A DNA stretch of 64,000 nt. Source: Lucifuga dentata. Lineage: Eukaryota > Chordata > Actinopteri > Ophidiiformes > Bythitidae. Both the position numbers and the translations under genes were made by a program. The stretch covers positions 93,126 to 157,125 of the forward strand of contig VXCM01002785.1 of assembly GCA_014773175.1 (NCBI GenBank), written 5' to 3'. A model generated the notes under the pieces. It was given only the letters and a program-made list of their open reading frames with translations, had not been told where the DNA came from and searched no databases. Shown here in pieces: positions 1 to 12,577 of the stretch (position 1 is its first letter; every line of letters starts with the position of its first letter).

Positions 1-2554
1 ATCATTTGAATCAGTCTCTAAATTAACCAGCCACCAAAAGAGCCAAATATCCAATGTGCCTGCCACCGATCCATCCTCTAAATAAATCATGCAACCATAA
101 ATCATGCATCCTCACAAATTATGTGTCCTTATATTAGTGTATCCTTGTTAATACATTCTAATGTATCACAAACAATTCAATCCATCCATCCATCCACTCA
201 AACAACAAGTAAACTATCCAATCAGGCTGTCAGCCAGTCTGGCCTGCTACCAGCTCTCATTAGCTCACATCTCCCACTCATTCAACATCCACATCTCTCA
301 CCCTTTGTCCAACTGCAACCAGTGCCATCCTGGTTAAATCTTCATAATAAAAGTGGGATTTTGGAAAGTCAACTATAATGTGTGGTGGAAATTTTTAGAG
401 AGGAGAAGATGAGTATTACATCCACCCTAAAAATCACAGTCATTTGAAGAAGAGAGAGGGTCAGATCTCTCAGCACCCTGAGTGTAAATGTCATGAAAAA
501 GACCCATTGTTCATTTATTTTTTCATTTTTTCTATTTATTTATTGCACGTTTAAAAAACAAGAAGTAAAAGAAAAAAAGAAAAGAAAAAAAAAGAAAAAA
601 ACAAGAATAAAATATTCCATTTCGAATTACACTTTAATTCAAATCTTGGATGAAATGAATCAGAAATAACTCATTCTAAAAACAACAGTACCAGCCTACA
701 TCAACCTGTGGACAACTTCAGATGAATAATGTGGGTAGTGAAGGGCCATTGAAAAGTATACTTAATCAACAGGTAATGATTTGTATTAATTGGTATGGTA
801 GGTAAGAATAACATAAAAATAAGACCTGAGTGAGATACAGTCTATAGAAATATAAAGAGATATAAACTGCAAAGAAAGACGCTAATTCCACCACTTCAGG
901 AGTGCTGTGGTATGTTCATGGACCACCAATGGATTGTATAAATGGGAAGCACTGGGATATATAACCATCCAATACTAATTTTCTCCCGTTTTTACCAAAT
1001 TATGAGTTCTATCCAGTTGAACTGAGCTCATTTAACACCTCAACCAGACTGGAAAAGACTAACTGGTTAATCTGAGACGTCAGTGATCTATTTTACACAC
1101 ATACTGTACTGCATACAGCAGCTTCAATACAACAGTCTGTCTGTTTCTCAGTAGGGGGTGGTGGAGATATTTCAGTTGCATCTTACATTCAAATTGTCTT
1201 TGAGAATCCTTTATACACAATCTGTTCTTTGCCAGAGGCAACACTGTTTCACCCTGTCTTGTTTTGCTGTCTATTGACAGAGGAGGAAGAGAAGCAAGAG
1301 AGGAAGTGCCTCCACCAGCGTCCTTCCTCCAGCTCTGCATCTGTCAAAGGAGAAAACTGGTTCTTCCCCTGATTAATTAGCTGTCTTATCTGACAGGACA
1401 TGTTTGATCTGATTAAAGCCTATGGGATGCCGATGCAAAAGCAGGAAAACCTTTAACCAGGAACTCAATTACTAACTTCAAAGCAAATAAACTCCTCCTT
1501 CTTCTGCAGGTTTGTCACATTCATGTACATTAGAAAGAGTGAGGAAGAGTTCGCAAGAGTTTGTATAAGGCAGGATTTGGCAGTGAATGGGGCTTAATTA
1601 AATCTATCTGTACAAACCTACTATACGCATGTCACTCTCCTGCTAAGTTCCTTTGGTCTGTGGCACCGCAGCTGTGCTTTGCTTTGAGTTTCACTGGTGA
1701 TGCGAGGTGATGTTTTTCAGGATTATGTCAAATAGGCTTCGTCTTCCAATGCTGACAGGAGGTCTGGATCAAAGAGTTAACTGACTGACTCTCTAGCTGG
1801 GCTAAGCCAATCATACCAGAGTGCATGTGTGTATGTGTATTTCCATAAAAGTACTTGCCTTCTAGTTCATGTCAGTGTGTGTGTGTGACAAAATGTGTAG
1901 CTGTAATATAACTCTGTGTGCATGGGCTAATAGAAGAGGGCTCCGTTAGCAGAAGGATTATCACGGGGAGGCCTCTACTATGCACGGCCACCTCGCTAAG
2001 TTTCCTCTTTGATGACGTTCCGCTTCACAAAGCCCTAAATACCTAGATGAGAAGGTTACAGGAGGAGTTGAAATGAGAGCGGTTTTGATGGGAAGTGAGA
2101 TGGGCTGGGCCATTCCACAAGGAGATTTAATTTTCTTTAATGTCAGCCTTCACACATGCTCTACTGTCAGCCTACAAATGAAACTGTAATTGAGGTGTGT
2201 GTGTGTATATGTGTGTGCGTGTATGTCTCAACGTATCCTAACACTGTGTCATTATACAATTGAAAATATATAATGCCACATCTGTGTATGGACTATTTAT
2301 CTTTGTGTGTATTTCATTTAAGTTATATGTGGATGCATACATGGCATGTATGTATATGTGTCCATCTATGAATATATGTTTGTGCGTGTGTGTGTATGTG
2401 TGTGTGTGTATATGTGTGATGGCAGTAATGTCCCATCACCATTGAGCAGTGTTGTAGAAGGTTAATGGAAAGGCTCCAGGCTGTGCTGAGCCTTTGATGA
2501 GCATAATTCCTTCACCTTGCCACCAGGAGGACAGGAGGAATCCGACTGTGTCTG

Positions 2555-2561
<7 letters not shown>

Positions 2562-2601
<40 letters not shown>
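2562..2601. repeat. (GT)n microsatellite
   Basis: About 20 uninterrupted GT units, the longest of several GT tracts between 2190 and 2601. Confidence 0.95.
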
Positions 2602-2602
<1 letters not shown>

Positions 2603-2808
2603 AGCTGATGTGTCATTTCCTTCTGACGGATGGCCCCCTTGCTAGATCTGACAGCCCTATAGCTGTTATTTCATTTCGACACCCTGCTCTGTTTACCTCA
2701 CTGTAATTTCTGAGAACATTACCATGCTATTGGGGAGGGGAGGTATTAGGAGAAACAAAAGAGAAGGCAAGGTTATGGGTTATAAATATTAAAAAAAAAA
2801 AAAAAAAA

Positions 2809-2809
2809 N
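2809..2809. other. Single-N join inside poly-A
   Basis: N inside an A run (about 2791-2826). The homopolymer length is unreliable. Similar joins in homopolymers lie at 11198, 35308, 57367 and 62191. N at 6432 lies between A and G runs, N at 25405 ends a (GT)n tract, and N at 27673 and 46376 have no clear duplication beside them. Confidence 0.85.
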
Positions 2810-5800
2810 AAAAAAAAAAAAAAAAAGAAAAGAAAAGAGGCAGGGTCAGAAGGTCAAAGAGTAAAAGGGTGAGAAAGACAGAGAGAAAGACAGACTGAGA
2901 TAGCTGACATGACAGGTAGATATAACATTAAAGAAAGCCTTTGTTGCCTTTTGACAATGCTTGAGGGAAAATAGACGTCAGCTGTTAGAAGTCTCATGTT
3001 ACCGCCTGTGGGGCTCTCAGGGCTGCACCCATTTAACTAATATAAGCTAGTCAGATTGTTACGTGCCTTGACTGGGGGCACTGCAACACCATACTGATCA
3101 GCCTGCAGCTCTCAACCTTTCTTCTGCATTATACCTTTACTCCATTCTGTTTTTCTTCTCCCCAAAACTGACCTCCTCATACCCTTCAACTTTTTGCTTT
3201 TGCCAGTGCATTTCATTTATTTTCTCCTTTCTTCCATTCCTCCTACTACTCCCCTTGCTCTTTCTATTACTCTTCCTTGCTAGTCCCTTCCTCTTCGTCG
3301 TTTCTCCTCTCATCCTCTATCCATTGCACAATCCACACTTTATGTGTAATTGACTCTACAGGGCTTCTTTGCTGCCCCTGTAAGCAGTGTATTCACTTTG
3401 TGGAGGTATACTTCCCTCAGGTATGCCACTCTGCCCTGTTGTGTAACCAACCAGCAGACAGAAGAGGCACAATTAAAGCCAAGACAATGGGATTTTGTGT
3501 TGTCTGGTTGGAGAACAATGCAAGGAAGCATTAGCTGCTGTGTTTCTGTTGCTGTGAAGATGTTGCTGACAAGTTTCAGATGGCAGAGCTCCTCTTCTTG
3601 TGTGCAGATTGAGGATCTGTTCTCAGATCCTGCTGTGGGAGCCTGAGTCTGCAGAGAGCAGTGAAAAGTCAAGCATATAGGCCAAGCAAGTGGAATAAAG
3701 GAGCGCAGGGATGAGGGATGGGGGAGCTAGAAAGGCAGAAGCATATGAGCATACGTTAACTAACTTCAAAAGCCCAAATTTACTTTGTCAGGAGCCAGAG
3801 AGTTCTGAGACAAAATGCTATCACTACAAAGGAGCTATCACTCAGTTAGTCAGCTCGGCTGACCAGACAGCAGCCGACAAAGTCAGACTGCTTCCCATAC
3901 AGGGAGCCTGCTGCCTTTTGATGAGCGGATGGTCGGATCACTCAACTTTTCCTTTGTACAAGCTGTTGTCAAATGCTTCCTCAGCACTCTGTTATCAAGC
4001 CCACTGACACTCCACTTCAAAGCCCATTCACATTTTAAATTTTTTCACTAGTCTGTCCTCATCAAAGCCTTTCTCTGTCCATTGATGCAACATAATGCAT
4101 AACTGTGAACTGAGCCACGCTGTGGGACGTCGTCTTCATGCATCTTCATGGTCCACTCTGTTCCGAAGAAGCAAGACCTGACCTGAGTCAGTGCAGGTCC
4201 AAATTAGAGATATGTCTTTCCCAAGTGGATCCAAGCAGACTCCCCATCAGCTCTGATCACACAGAGGGTTATAATCATAACAGTGAAAATGTGTTTAGAC
4301 GAAGATCTGAAGTGAAAATGTGTTTTTTTTTTTTTTTTTTTTTTTTTTTGCAGAGAGATGGAGTGTGAAGTGCAGGAAAAAACTGAGGTGTTCTTTGCCA
4401 AAATGAGGCACAAGTTTGGATACTTTTTTCATTAATTGTTGGCGCATCACTGCTGCTGCCACTGATGGCGGGAGACAGAATATCAGAAACACCTAAAAAT
4501 GATCATAGAGTTTCAGCTAAAACTGAATGTTATAAGTTTCAGAAAAGCATGGTTTGTTGCAGGAGTGCTGCTTTGGATTTCACTAGATTTAGAGGCGTTT
4601 CTGGTTTCTCAGTGCATGTGTCTGATATTGACACACTCAAACATGAAATGCATTATAGAGCAAAAGAAAGCCAGTCAGAGAGCAGGGTGGTAATGTGTGA
4701 GGTCCTTCCGCTGCTCGATAGGGGTCTGATAAAATCCACATTTCTAATTCAGACCTTCTGTTGGAAACAAAGGGATGTGAGGCAGAGGATCTGTGCTACC
4801 ACCCAGGGCAGCCATTTCCAATTCATTTACCATATTAGGTTTGAACAAACAGCTTAAAACACCTGTCATTTAAACATGACTTTAATAGCTCAGTAATAAA
4901 AGGGTACTGGCAGGGAGGTAAGATAAAGCACACAAACAGAACATGTTGGCATACAGTTATCAGTGCTTAAGGAATTGATAAAACTTATTTCTCTGTTACA
5001 AATAACATCTTTCCCCCTAATTCTGAATTTTATCACCTTAGTGGGCAGCACTGCCATCCATCATGTTGGCATGCAGACTTGTGGGCGAGTGAGTGGAGAA
5101 GAAAGTATTGTACAGTTCTTGCTACAATGTCTTACACCAATAAAAGGTGTACAGACAAAAATCATTTCCACACACATACACACACATTCATGGTCACAAT
5201 AATCTATCTCGCTGATAACCTAAGTGTCAAAACATGATTACCTCCCCTCTGTTCCTCTGATGTGTATTGACTCAATATTGACATAACAGACGGCACTGCT
5301 GATCTGTCAACAGCCCCACTGCAAGCTGCCAAATTTATCAATCATATCAGTCACTGCATTAGGGTGCTCAAATGATTGATCAGGTTTAGTAGCTGCAAGA
5401 TCACCCACTCATCTGTTATGGATAGCTCTCACTAACAAATGGCAGCTTGGAAAAACAGGCATTCATTAACCTCCCTACAGTATATTTAGCAGAAAAAAAA
5501 ATAACTCAGATTTATAATAGGAAATAATCTTTTCATAAGGTGAAATGATCAGAAAAAGATCAGAGGTTCGCCTAGCTCCTGTAATGTTTCGTTTGGCTGG
5601 AATACAATGTTACCTGATTAAATAAAAATATTACAAATTACCATACGTTGCTGCAGAGCGCAGCTTAATACATCACATTATTCAGCTACGGAATTCTTCC
5701 CATGAGTGCAATCTGAGCCAATGACAACTAAGTGTGTCCTCACAGCCCACAGGCACTGAGGTGTTTAGTTTGCTATACGGTCTACACTCATCCACTCACA

Positions 5801-5927
5801 TAATTACACATACAACTCTGCACAGCTCTGCATCCCTTGACATGCATATACAAACTTAGACACACGTGCACATGACTGTTTCACATAGTATGTCAATCTA
5901 TGTCTTATTACTGCCTTTTTAAAAATG

Positions 5928-5954
5928 GCTCTGTAGCTAGTTTATATTATATTG

Positions 5955-5989
<35 letters not shown>

Positions 5990-6019
5990 TTNGCTCTGTA
6001 GCTAGTTTATATTATATTG

Positions 6020-6054
<35 letters not shown>

Positions 6055-6056
6055 TT
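5928..6056. repeat. 64-bp direct copies around a single N (likely false duplication)
   Basis: 5928-5991 and 5993-6056 are identical, including the 31-base AC tract, and are separated only by N at 5992. The exact identity of a microsatellite-bearing segment and the single N point to unmerged overlapping contig ends. Confidence 0.9.
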
Positions 6057-6160
6057 ATATATTATATTATATTATAGTTTATATTATGCTGAAATGATAG
6101 ATGCCATGTAAGGAACAAAAGTAGGCATTATGTTATTGAGCTGTTGCGTATGTTAACACA

Positions 6161-6285
6161 GCGGGGGGGGGCTTTGTTTCACTTTCCCCTTCTCCAGACG
6201 TAGCTGGTAAAATATTCATCCANGCGGGGGGGGGCTTTGTTTCACTTTCCCCTTCTCCAGACGTAGCTGGTAAAATATTCATCCA
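6161..6285. repeat. 62-bp direct copies around a single N (likely false duplication)
   Basis: 6161-6222 and 6224-6285 are identical, including a nine-G run, with N at 6223 between them. Confidence 0.9.
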
Positions 6286-6510
6286 ACACAAGGTACAGTG
6301 CTGTGGTACAAAATAAGCATTTGGTATGACCCTTCATGAAATATTTTACTTTGCATACAAAGATACGCATATTGGTGATACAAAAAAATTATACAGAAAA
6401 TAATGTAAAATTAAAAAAAAAAAAAAAAAAANGGGGGGGAAAAAAAAAAAAAGCTAACACTGCAGGCAGGAACCAGAAAGCATTTTTTTTTTTATCTGGG
6501 TAGAGCTCAT

Positions 6511-6600
6511 GATAGATAGATAACTTTATTGTCATTCAAGGACACATGTAAAAAACAGTGCACTAGAACGAAATTTCGTTGCATTGACTCTCAAAATAGC
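6511..6600 (-). mobile_element. LINE/SINE-like retroposon 3' tail
   Basis: Read on the minus strand it runs from GCAACGAAATTTCGTT to ATGACAATAAAGTT and ends in a short (ATCT)n tail. An ACGAAATTT...ATGACAATAAAG end followed by a tetranucleotide tail is a recurrent 3' end of fish retroposons, which I recall from L2-like LINEs and derived SINEs. Only the tail is evident. The 5' limit and exact family are not known from the sequence. Confidence 0.5.
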
Positions 6601-9600
6601 AGTTAAAAAATACAATTTGTCAAACATAAAAAGTGCCTGTGTGCATGAGACCAAACGCCATTGATTGGTCTGATGCACAATTCCCTGTCAAATAACAGCC
6701 ATTTTTAAATTCGTACTCCAGGATAGTTACTTCCCAATGGTTCGCAATCTGATGGGTGGAGTTGTAAGACTGAACATCAGCGATTGGTCAAATGGAAGTA
6801 TTCCCAAGTAGACAATTGCTGTTTTAAAATATTTGCAGCTAGCTTGTTTTTACACTGCAAAACAAAAATGCTGCTATGTTTAGCAGAACTGCCCATAATG
6901 CAAAGCAGTGCCTAATAAATATCAATACTGAAACAACACAAACAAAAAAAAAAACTATAAGATACAAAAAGATTGCAACAATTAAAGCAGCACTGATAGA
7001 TGTAATACTTAACTATGCAACACAATGGATTTTATTCTGGGACACTGCCCATTCTATTCAGTATTTGAAATGTGATGTGATTGTGAACAAGTAATTACTG
7101 TAGAAACCAAGTAGTTTGGTAAAGTAGTTCCTTCTTTAGTTCCAAATTTTTTTGTGTAAAAGCACCTATTTCCAAGCATTCAGATCGTCTCTTCTACCAC
7201 ATCAAGTGGCATTTTCTCTTTTTTGCAAGTCTTTTTTTAATATGTGAGAGAGTGATCACACCTTCACTTGGCAAAACAGACATAACACCACTAAATTATG
7301 TCTGCCATCAATGTCATGGCTCATACATTTTGATGCAGGGTTAATGTGAATTTAAATGGGTCGATATGCGCTTCACCCGCTTAATCACGACCCCCTGATT
7401 TGATTTTGTATCTCCTTCGGTGAGCTAATATTCCAGAGATTAAAATTTCATGTGGAGCTCATATCAAAAATCCATTATTAACATGGAAGACGGGCACGCC
7501 GGCCGTACATTCGTGCTCCAGCAAAAGGAGACAAACTCAGACACGCATAGCTTAAGAAAGCACACACACACACCCACAGACATGCAAAAATACTCCTCCC
7601 TGAGGACTTCAAGACAAAATCATCATCCCTTTGTATAAATATTGTGGAATTTCCTTATTAGGTCTGTTTATGTCCGCACTGTCATGCTTTCTCAGTTCAG
7701 GAGTACACAACATCCACAATGTCTTTCCAGTTTCATAATGCATTTTCATCACCATAACCTCCATATTTTTCCATTACGGTGTTTGCTACAACAGCTTATT
7801 GTATTGTCACCAGGGTAAATGCATTTTTCAGTCTTATGCATCATTCATGATATCATTTCTGAGACTGAATTCCTTCTGGCTGACATCATGTGGAGGCGGT
7901 GAGTACTAGTGATGGTGCTGGTTTGGGGGCATTAAGAGGAAGCACTGGTGAGGTGTTTGATTCCAATTATTGACCAATATGAGGGCTTGTGTTGCCAATG
8001 CAGGAAACATGCTGTACCCGTAAATTATGGATGACATTCCTCTCAGTACTTGAGCTCTACCGCTCCTCTCCTGCCGCTCATCTTGTCTTTTTTCCAGTTG
8101 TCTCTTAAGCTAGTTAACCTGGAAGCCTTTTTTTTTTTTTTTTTTTTTTTATACACTTCCTATCCCCTCCTTGCTCATCCTGAGAGTCCACAGAGAACTA
8201 CAGGAACTCTAAAGAACATTCCAATAGCATTCTGCATGTTTGATTCCATGCTTCAATGCCTAAAAAAATCGCTGGGCTACTTCATTTTGGACACAATGAT
8301 TTGTCATTATCAGGGGACGGTGTGCAGGAAACTTTAGGAGTTGTTTGGCTTTTATTTTTACAGGTCACTTCACACCTATCATTGCCATTCATGTATGGTT
8401 TTCCAGTCCTGTGTGGAGAGGTAGTACCATTGGATTCTTGAACTGTAAAACCATTACAAGCCATTATCAGACAAATGTGTGACCACCCAATTAAACGTTT
8501 GTGGACCACTCAAAATCACAAAACAAACAAAATGTAAGAACAGCTGAAAGGCTATGATTTTGATCTTTTGCTCTTTTATTTTTATTGAGAGCGATGAAGT
8601 GTACAGTGGCGGACCAAAATTATTACAGTCAATGGACCACCGATTAAACTCAAGTTAATTGATGATGAGTCACACATTGTTTCTGTGCAGGACGTCACGA
8701 TTTGAGAATGTGTTAGACACTGGCTAGAAAATTGTGACTGCCCTCTGCTGGATGTTAAGAGAAGTATCAGTGTCTGCTCCACATAAAGCTCCAGCACATA
8801 TTCTGTGAAATTCTGTGCTCAAAAATAATTATAATTTTGAATTTTAAATAATCCTCAGAACTGTCTGACATTTTATCAGATTGGCTATTTATTAATTATT
8901 TAGCTAGTTAGGGCAGAGTATAACATACATCCAGATTGATATCCCATATACAAACTATGCAGTGACCCACACGCTTAAAAAAAACAAAAAACAACAACAA
9001 AAAAAAACTCCTAAAAAAGTCCATGTGTCTCCAATATGGCAGTCTCTTCTCCATTTCAGAGAAGTTGCCTCATTTAATGCATGCTTTTCTCAGAGCTTCA
9101 CCACATGTCCTCAGAACTCCTCTCACTGGGTCCACCATATCGTAAGCTCATCATGCATGATAACTCTGCAGAGCATGGGTCAAATGAGCCGTGGTTGTGA
9201 ATGTTACTGACTTCAAAACGCTCGCCCCCTGTCTCTCTGTCTCTCCAGCATATGTCTATGCGAAGAATGTGTTCACCAGACTGGCTGGGTCAGAAGATCA
9301 TAGTTTACAGATACGGAGGAAGGCAATGTCACATGCATGGAAGAGTTTTTCACATGCTCGTGGCACACAAACATTCACATGTGAGCACTTGTACATTAGC
9401 TCCCAGTGAAGTGAATTGCATTTTAAGAACGGACACATACGGTATTTTGACAACTCACTTTCAGTGTTAAGATGCCAGGCAGGATGTGTGAGCCTTTCAG
9501 TGGAGTGGTACAGCATCATTTGGAAACAGGAGAGTGACAATCTCTTTGTTTCCCTGCGCACTCCATCACCTGCTCTCCAAATGGAGGCACAATGCAATTT

Positions 9601-12141
9601 TCACTTATGAATCCACTGCAAAGCAAATAGCATATGCTCTTTCACTGCTCCACAAACACACCCTGAATAACTACCCTGGGTCATGGACTCATTTGTTATT
9701 CCTTAATGTGCCACTACTCACCAGGGAACACTAAGGCTGCCACATGAAACTGCACTGCGATGTGAGCATCATATGTCTAACTGCAAGAAAAACCTTGCCT
9801 TTGCTTTGTCACATCTGTACAGAGAAATGACAAATGTACAAGACAACATGATGGGACCAAGAGCCATGGAAATACTGAAATATATATTAAAGAATTATTT
9901 CTCAATGGAAAACAGCATGAACAAAAGTAATAAAAAAGCAATAATGGAAGTGTTGTGCGGGGAAAAGCCACTCACAACAAATCAACATTTATATGATGTC
10001 ACTCAGGATCAGTGGTAGAACTGAAGCAATGACTTTCAATTACCAAAGAGTTATATGGAATATTATTTTTTTCTCACAAGCAAAACACGGGTTCAATGCA
10101 GGATGTAATTTTAAATGATGAACGAACAGCTAGTCAGACAAACAAAAAAAACAACAACAAAACAAACAAACAAACAAAAAAAAAACCCAACAACGCGCAT
10201 AAAGTACAGACAGTAAATATACACATCCATAAGGTTTCTGGGCAAATTCCTGATTTTAATACTTTTGTGTATGCAGGCACAATAAAAACCATGTTTTTAA
10301 TTTTTTTTTTTTTTATGTTTTAATTTTTTTTTTTTTTTTACACTGGAAAAGATTTAGACCCAAATGAATCTCCCTTTCTCCCTGAAAGCTGCACTAAATG
10401 CAACTACATATTGAATGTTGACTTCAATTAGTTTGTTAAACCACACAAAATACAGCCCTTTGAAAATCTGGTAATAAGTAATTTCATTGTTTCATCCCAT
10501 TTATTTCCTGTTACGTTAACAATCCTAAAACTGGTATTAATGAGGTTTTAACATGAAAATCCTCAGCATGTAATTACACAATATTCACAAGATTAAAATT
10601 TCAAAACCTTGGAGAATGAACACCATAACAATATGGTTAAAGTGATTAAGAAGCAGTTACTTTAAGTCCACATGCTAATGAAACATGACAGAAAAACTGA
10701 CCATGCTGACAAATCACCATATAATTACATATGATCAATGTGTTCTACACAGGAGACCTTTTGTTGTCCCCCTGGTGACAGCTGCCGCTGGGGCCTACTT
10801 AAGATGCATTAATATAAATCTCGACTCTCACAAAAGTCTTTTCATTAAATACAGGTGGCCTTGAGACAGTGCGACAGAAGCAATATCAGCATGTAATATG
10901 ACATGTCTAAACAAGAAAAGAATTATTACTTTACCACAGGCTGTTGACTTTAATGCACTAAGTTAGAAAATGTGGGACTTTTCAGTTTTATAGTGTTGAT
11001 ATTTTTAAGCAGAATCTTCTGTTTTAAGACAAGTGAGTTTACATTTACTGACATTACAAGCCATTACATTAACAAGAATTCTTTCTTATCCAAGATTTTC
11101 TAAATAACTACAGTAGTGAAAAAAAGAAAAAAAAAATGTAGGCGATGCAAGCCCAACCTGCAACCATAAAACCACATTAAAAAAAAAAAAAAAAAAANAA
11201 AAAAAAAAAAAAAAAAGACTGTGGTAATTTTCTGCTGCTAAGTGATTTTTGTTGAACCATCAAAAACAGAACAGTTTCAATTTCCAAGCTCTGACCAAAC
11301 CCAATCTCCTCAGTGTGTATTTCAGAGAGAGCGTCATTAGCAGTAGATGACCTACATAAAGGGGATGGCTGCTTGTTACAGTCTAATTATCAGCCTAAAT
11401 GGCCTGGAAGCGGGGTGGTGCAGCAGGAGATAATGTGTTTGTTATGGACACTAATGATTCGATGGGAGCAAAATAACGACCCACCCTGGGTGTCCCACCG
11501 AGTTCTATAGCTTCATCACTCCCATTCTCTGAAAACTTGGAAAACTCTCCTTAACCATTTCCTGTTATTGGAGAGGAAAGGAGGGACACGAGACAGAGAG
11601 AAAGAGAGAAAGAGAATGCCTTTTTGACAAAGTGTGCTTTCACATGATAAGCAATGAGCAGTTTGCTGACCTGAATGTTCTATTATTCTACACTGGGAAC
11701 TGAGTGGTGACTCCCAACCTCGCACCGTGCTGCCTTGAGCAACACAAACTCCTCGGATTCTCTGCTTTGATGCTGTGCTCAAAGTCCAACCAAATTCAAC
11801 TTTGACCATCTGCCACAGACCTTTCAGACTCGCAATCAGTGAGAAAAATAGCTATACGTGACATAGCAGAAGCAAGACAATGGTGGAGAAACTCATACTC
11901 TGCGCTGAGCAATTCTCAAGTTGTACAACACAACTTTAAAACTGTATCATGATCTGGGAAGAAAGGAGCTTGCATGGAGAAATGTCAGCAGTCAGACAGG
12001 TCTACTGGGTTTGTAAACAGGCATATAATCTACGACTGCATTTTAAATTTCAGGTTAGCTATATCTGAAGCTAAAGCTAGCTTAGCTACTAATGTAGGTT
12101 AGATAACTATACCTATCACGTCTTAATTATCAGGTTAGCTA

Positions 12142-12577
12142 CAATGGAGTCTAAAAATCTGACACCACTGTGAAAATGCTTCTATTTTGCATTCTTTTTG
12201 AATTTAATACAAGATTTTTCATTANTCTGACACCACTGTGAAAATGCTTCTATTTTGCATTCTTTTTGAATTTAATACAAGATTTTTCATTACAAGTGAT
12301 CATCTTAACAATCTGAGAAAGTTGCATCTTTGAAAAATGTACATGAATTTCAAATATCTTCATATTTGGTATGCTCTCCTTTTGCTTTAATGATAGCATG
12401 CACTGGAGCTGGCATGGACTCCACAAATTTGTGCAAAACCTGATGAGCCAAGTTATCTCAGGGTGATTTTACAATGTTCCAAAGAGCTTCTTGTGATGTC
12501 AGACTTTCTGATTATTTCCAGATTTACATGGAAAGTATCACAGATTTTCGATGTGGTCTCAGACCTTTGGACAACTG
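12142..12577. mobile_element. Tc1/mariner-type MITE with TA target duplication
   Basis: The ends form imperfect inverted repeats of about 27 bp: the left end carries AAATCTGACACCAC and the right end, reverse-complemented, carries AAAGGTCTGAGACCAC. Both ends abut TA (12140-12141 and 12578-12579), the Tc1/mariner target dinucleotide. Removing the element plus one TA restores a 30-bp perfect match to 12051-12080, an uninterrupted copy of the target. The right-end phrase GTGGTCTCAGACCTTTGGAC is like the ends of fish Tc1-like elements as I recall them. No transposase frame is present. The 436-bp length includes a probably false 68-bp duplication around the N at 12225, so the true size is likely about 368 bp. 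Confidence 0.82.
12158..12292. repeat. 67-bp direct copies around a single N (likely false duplication)
   Basis: 12158-12224 and 12226-12292 are identical, with N at 12225. The pair lies inside the Tc1/mariner-type element and inflates its length. Confidence 0.9.

Noticed and set aside
4321..4360. Poly-T run followed by GCAG, resembling a plus-strand splice acceptor
   Set aside because: No coding frame or donor follows it. A T run of this length next to GCAG is expected by chance near homopolymers, and the gene here is on the minus strand.
5928..6285. Two adjacent tandem duplications taken as real repeats or a CRISPR-like array
   Set aside because: Each pair is split by a single N and has only two copies with no spacer, which fits an assembly artefact.
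8440..8800. Possible Tc1-like element, from recurring TGGACCAC phrases and ACAGTGGCGGACCAAAATTA
   Set aside because: The phrases do not form a consistent pair of inverted ends and no TA-bounded unit could be defined.
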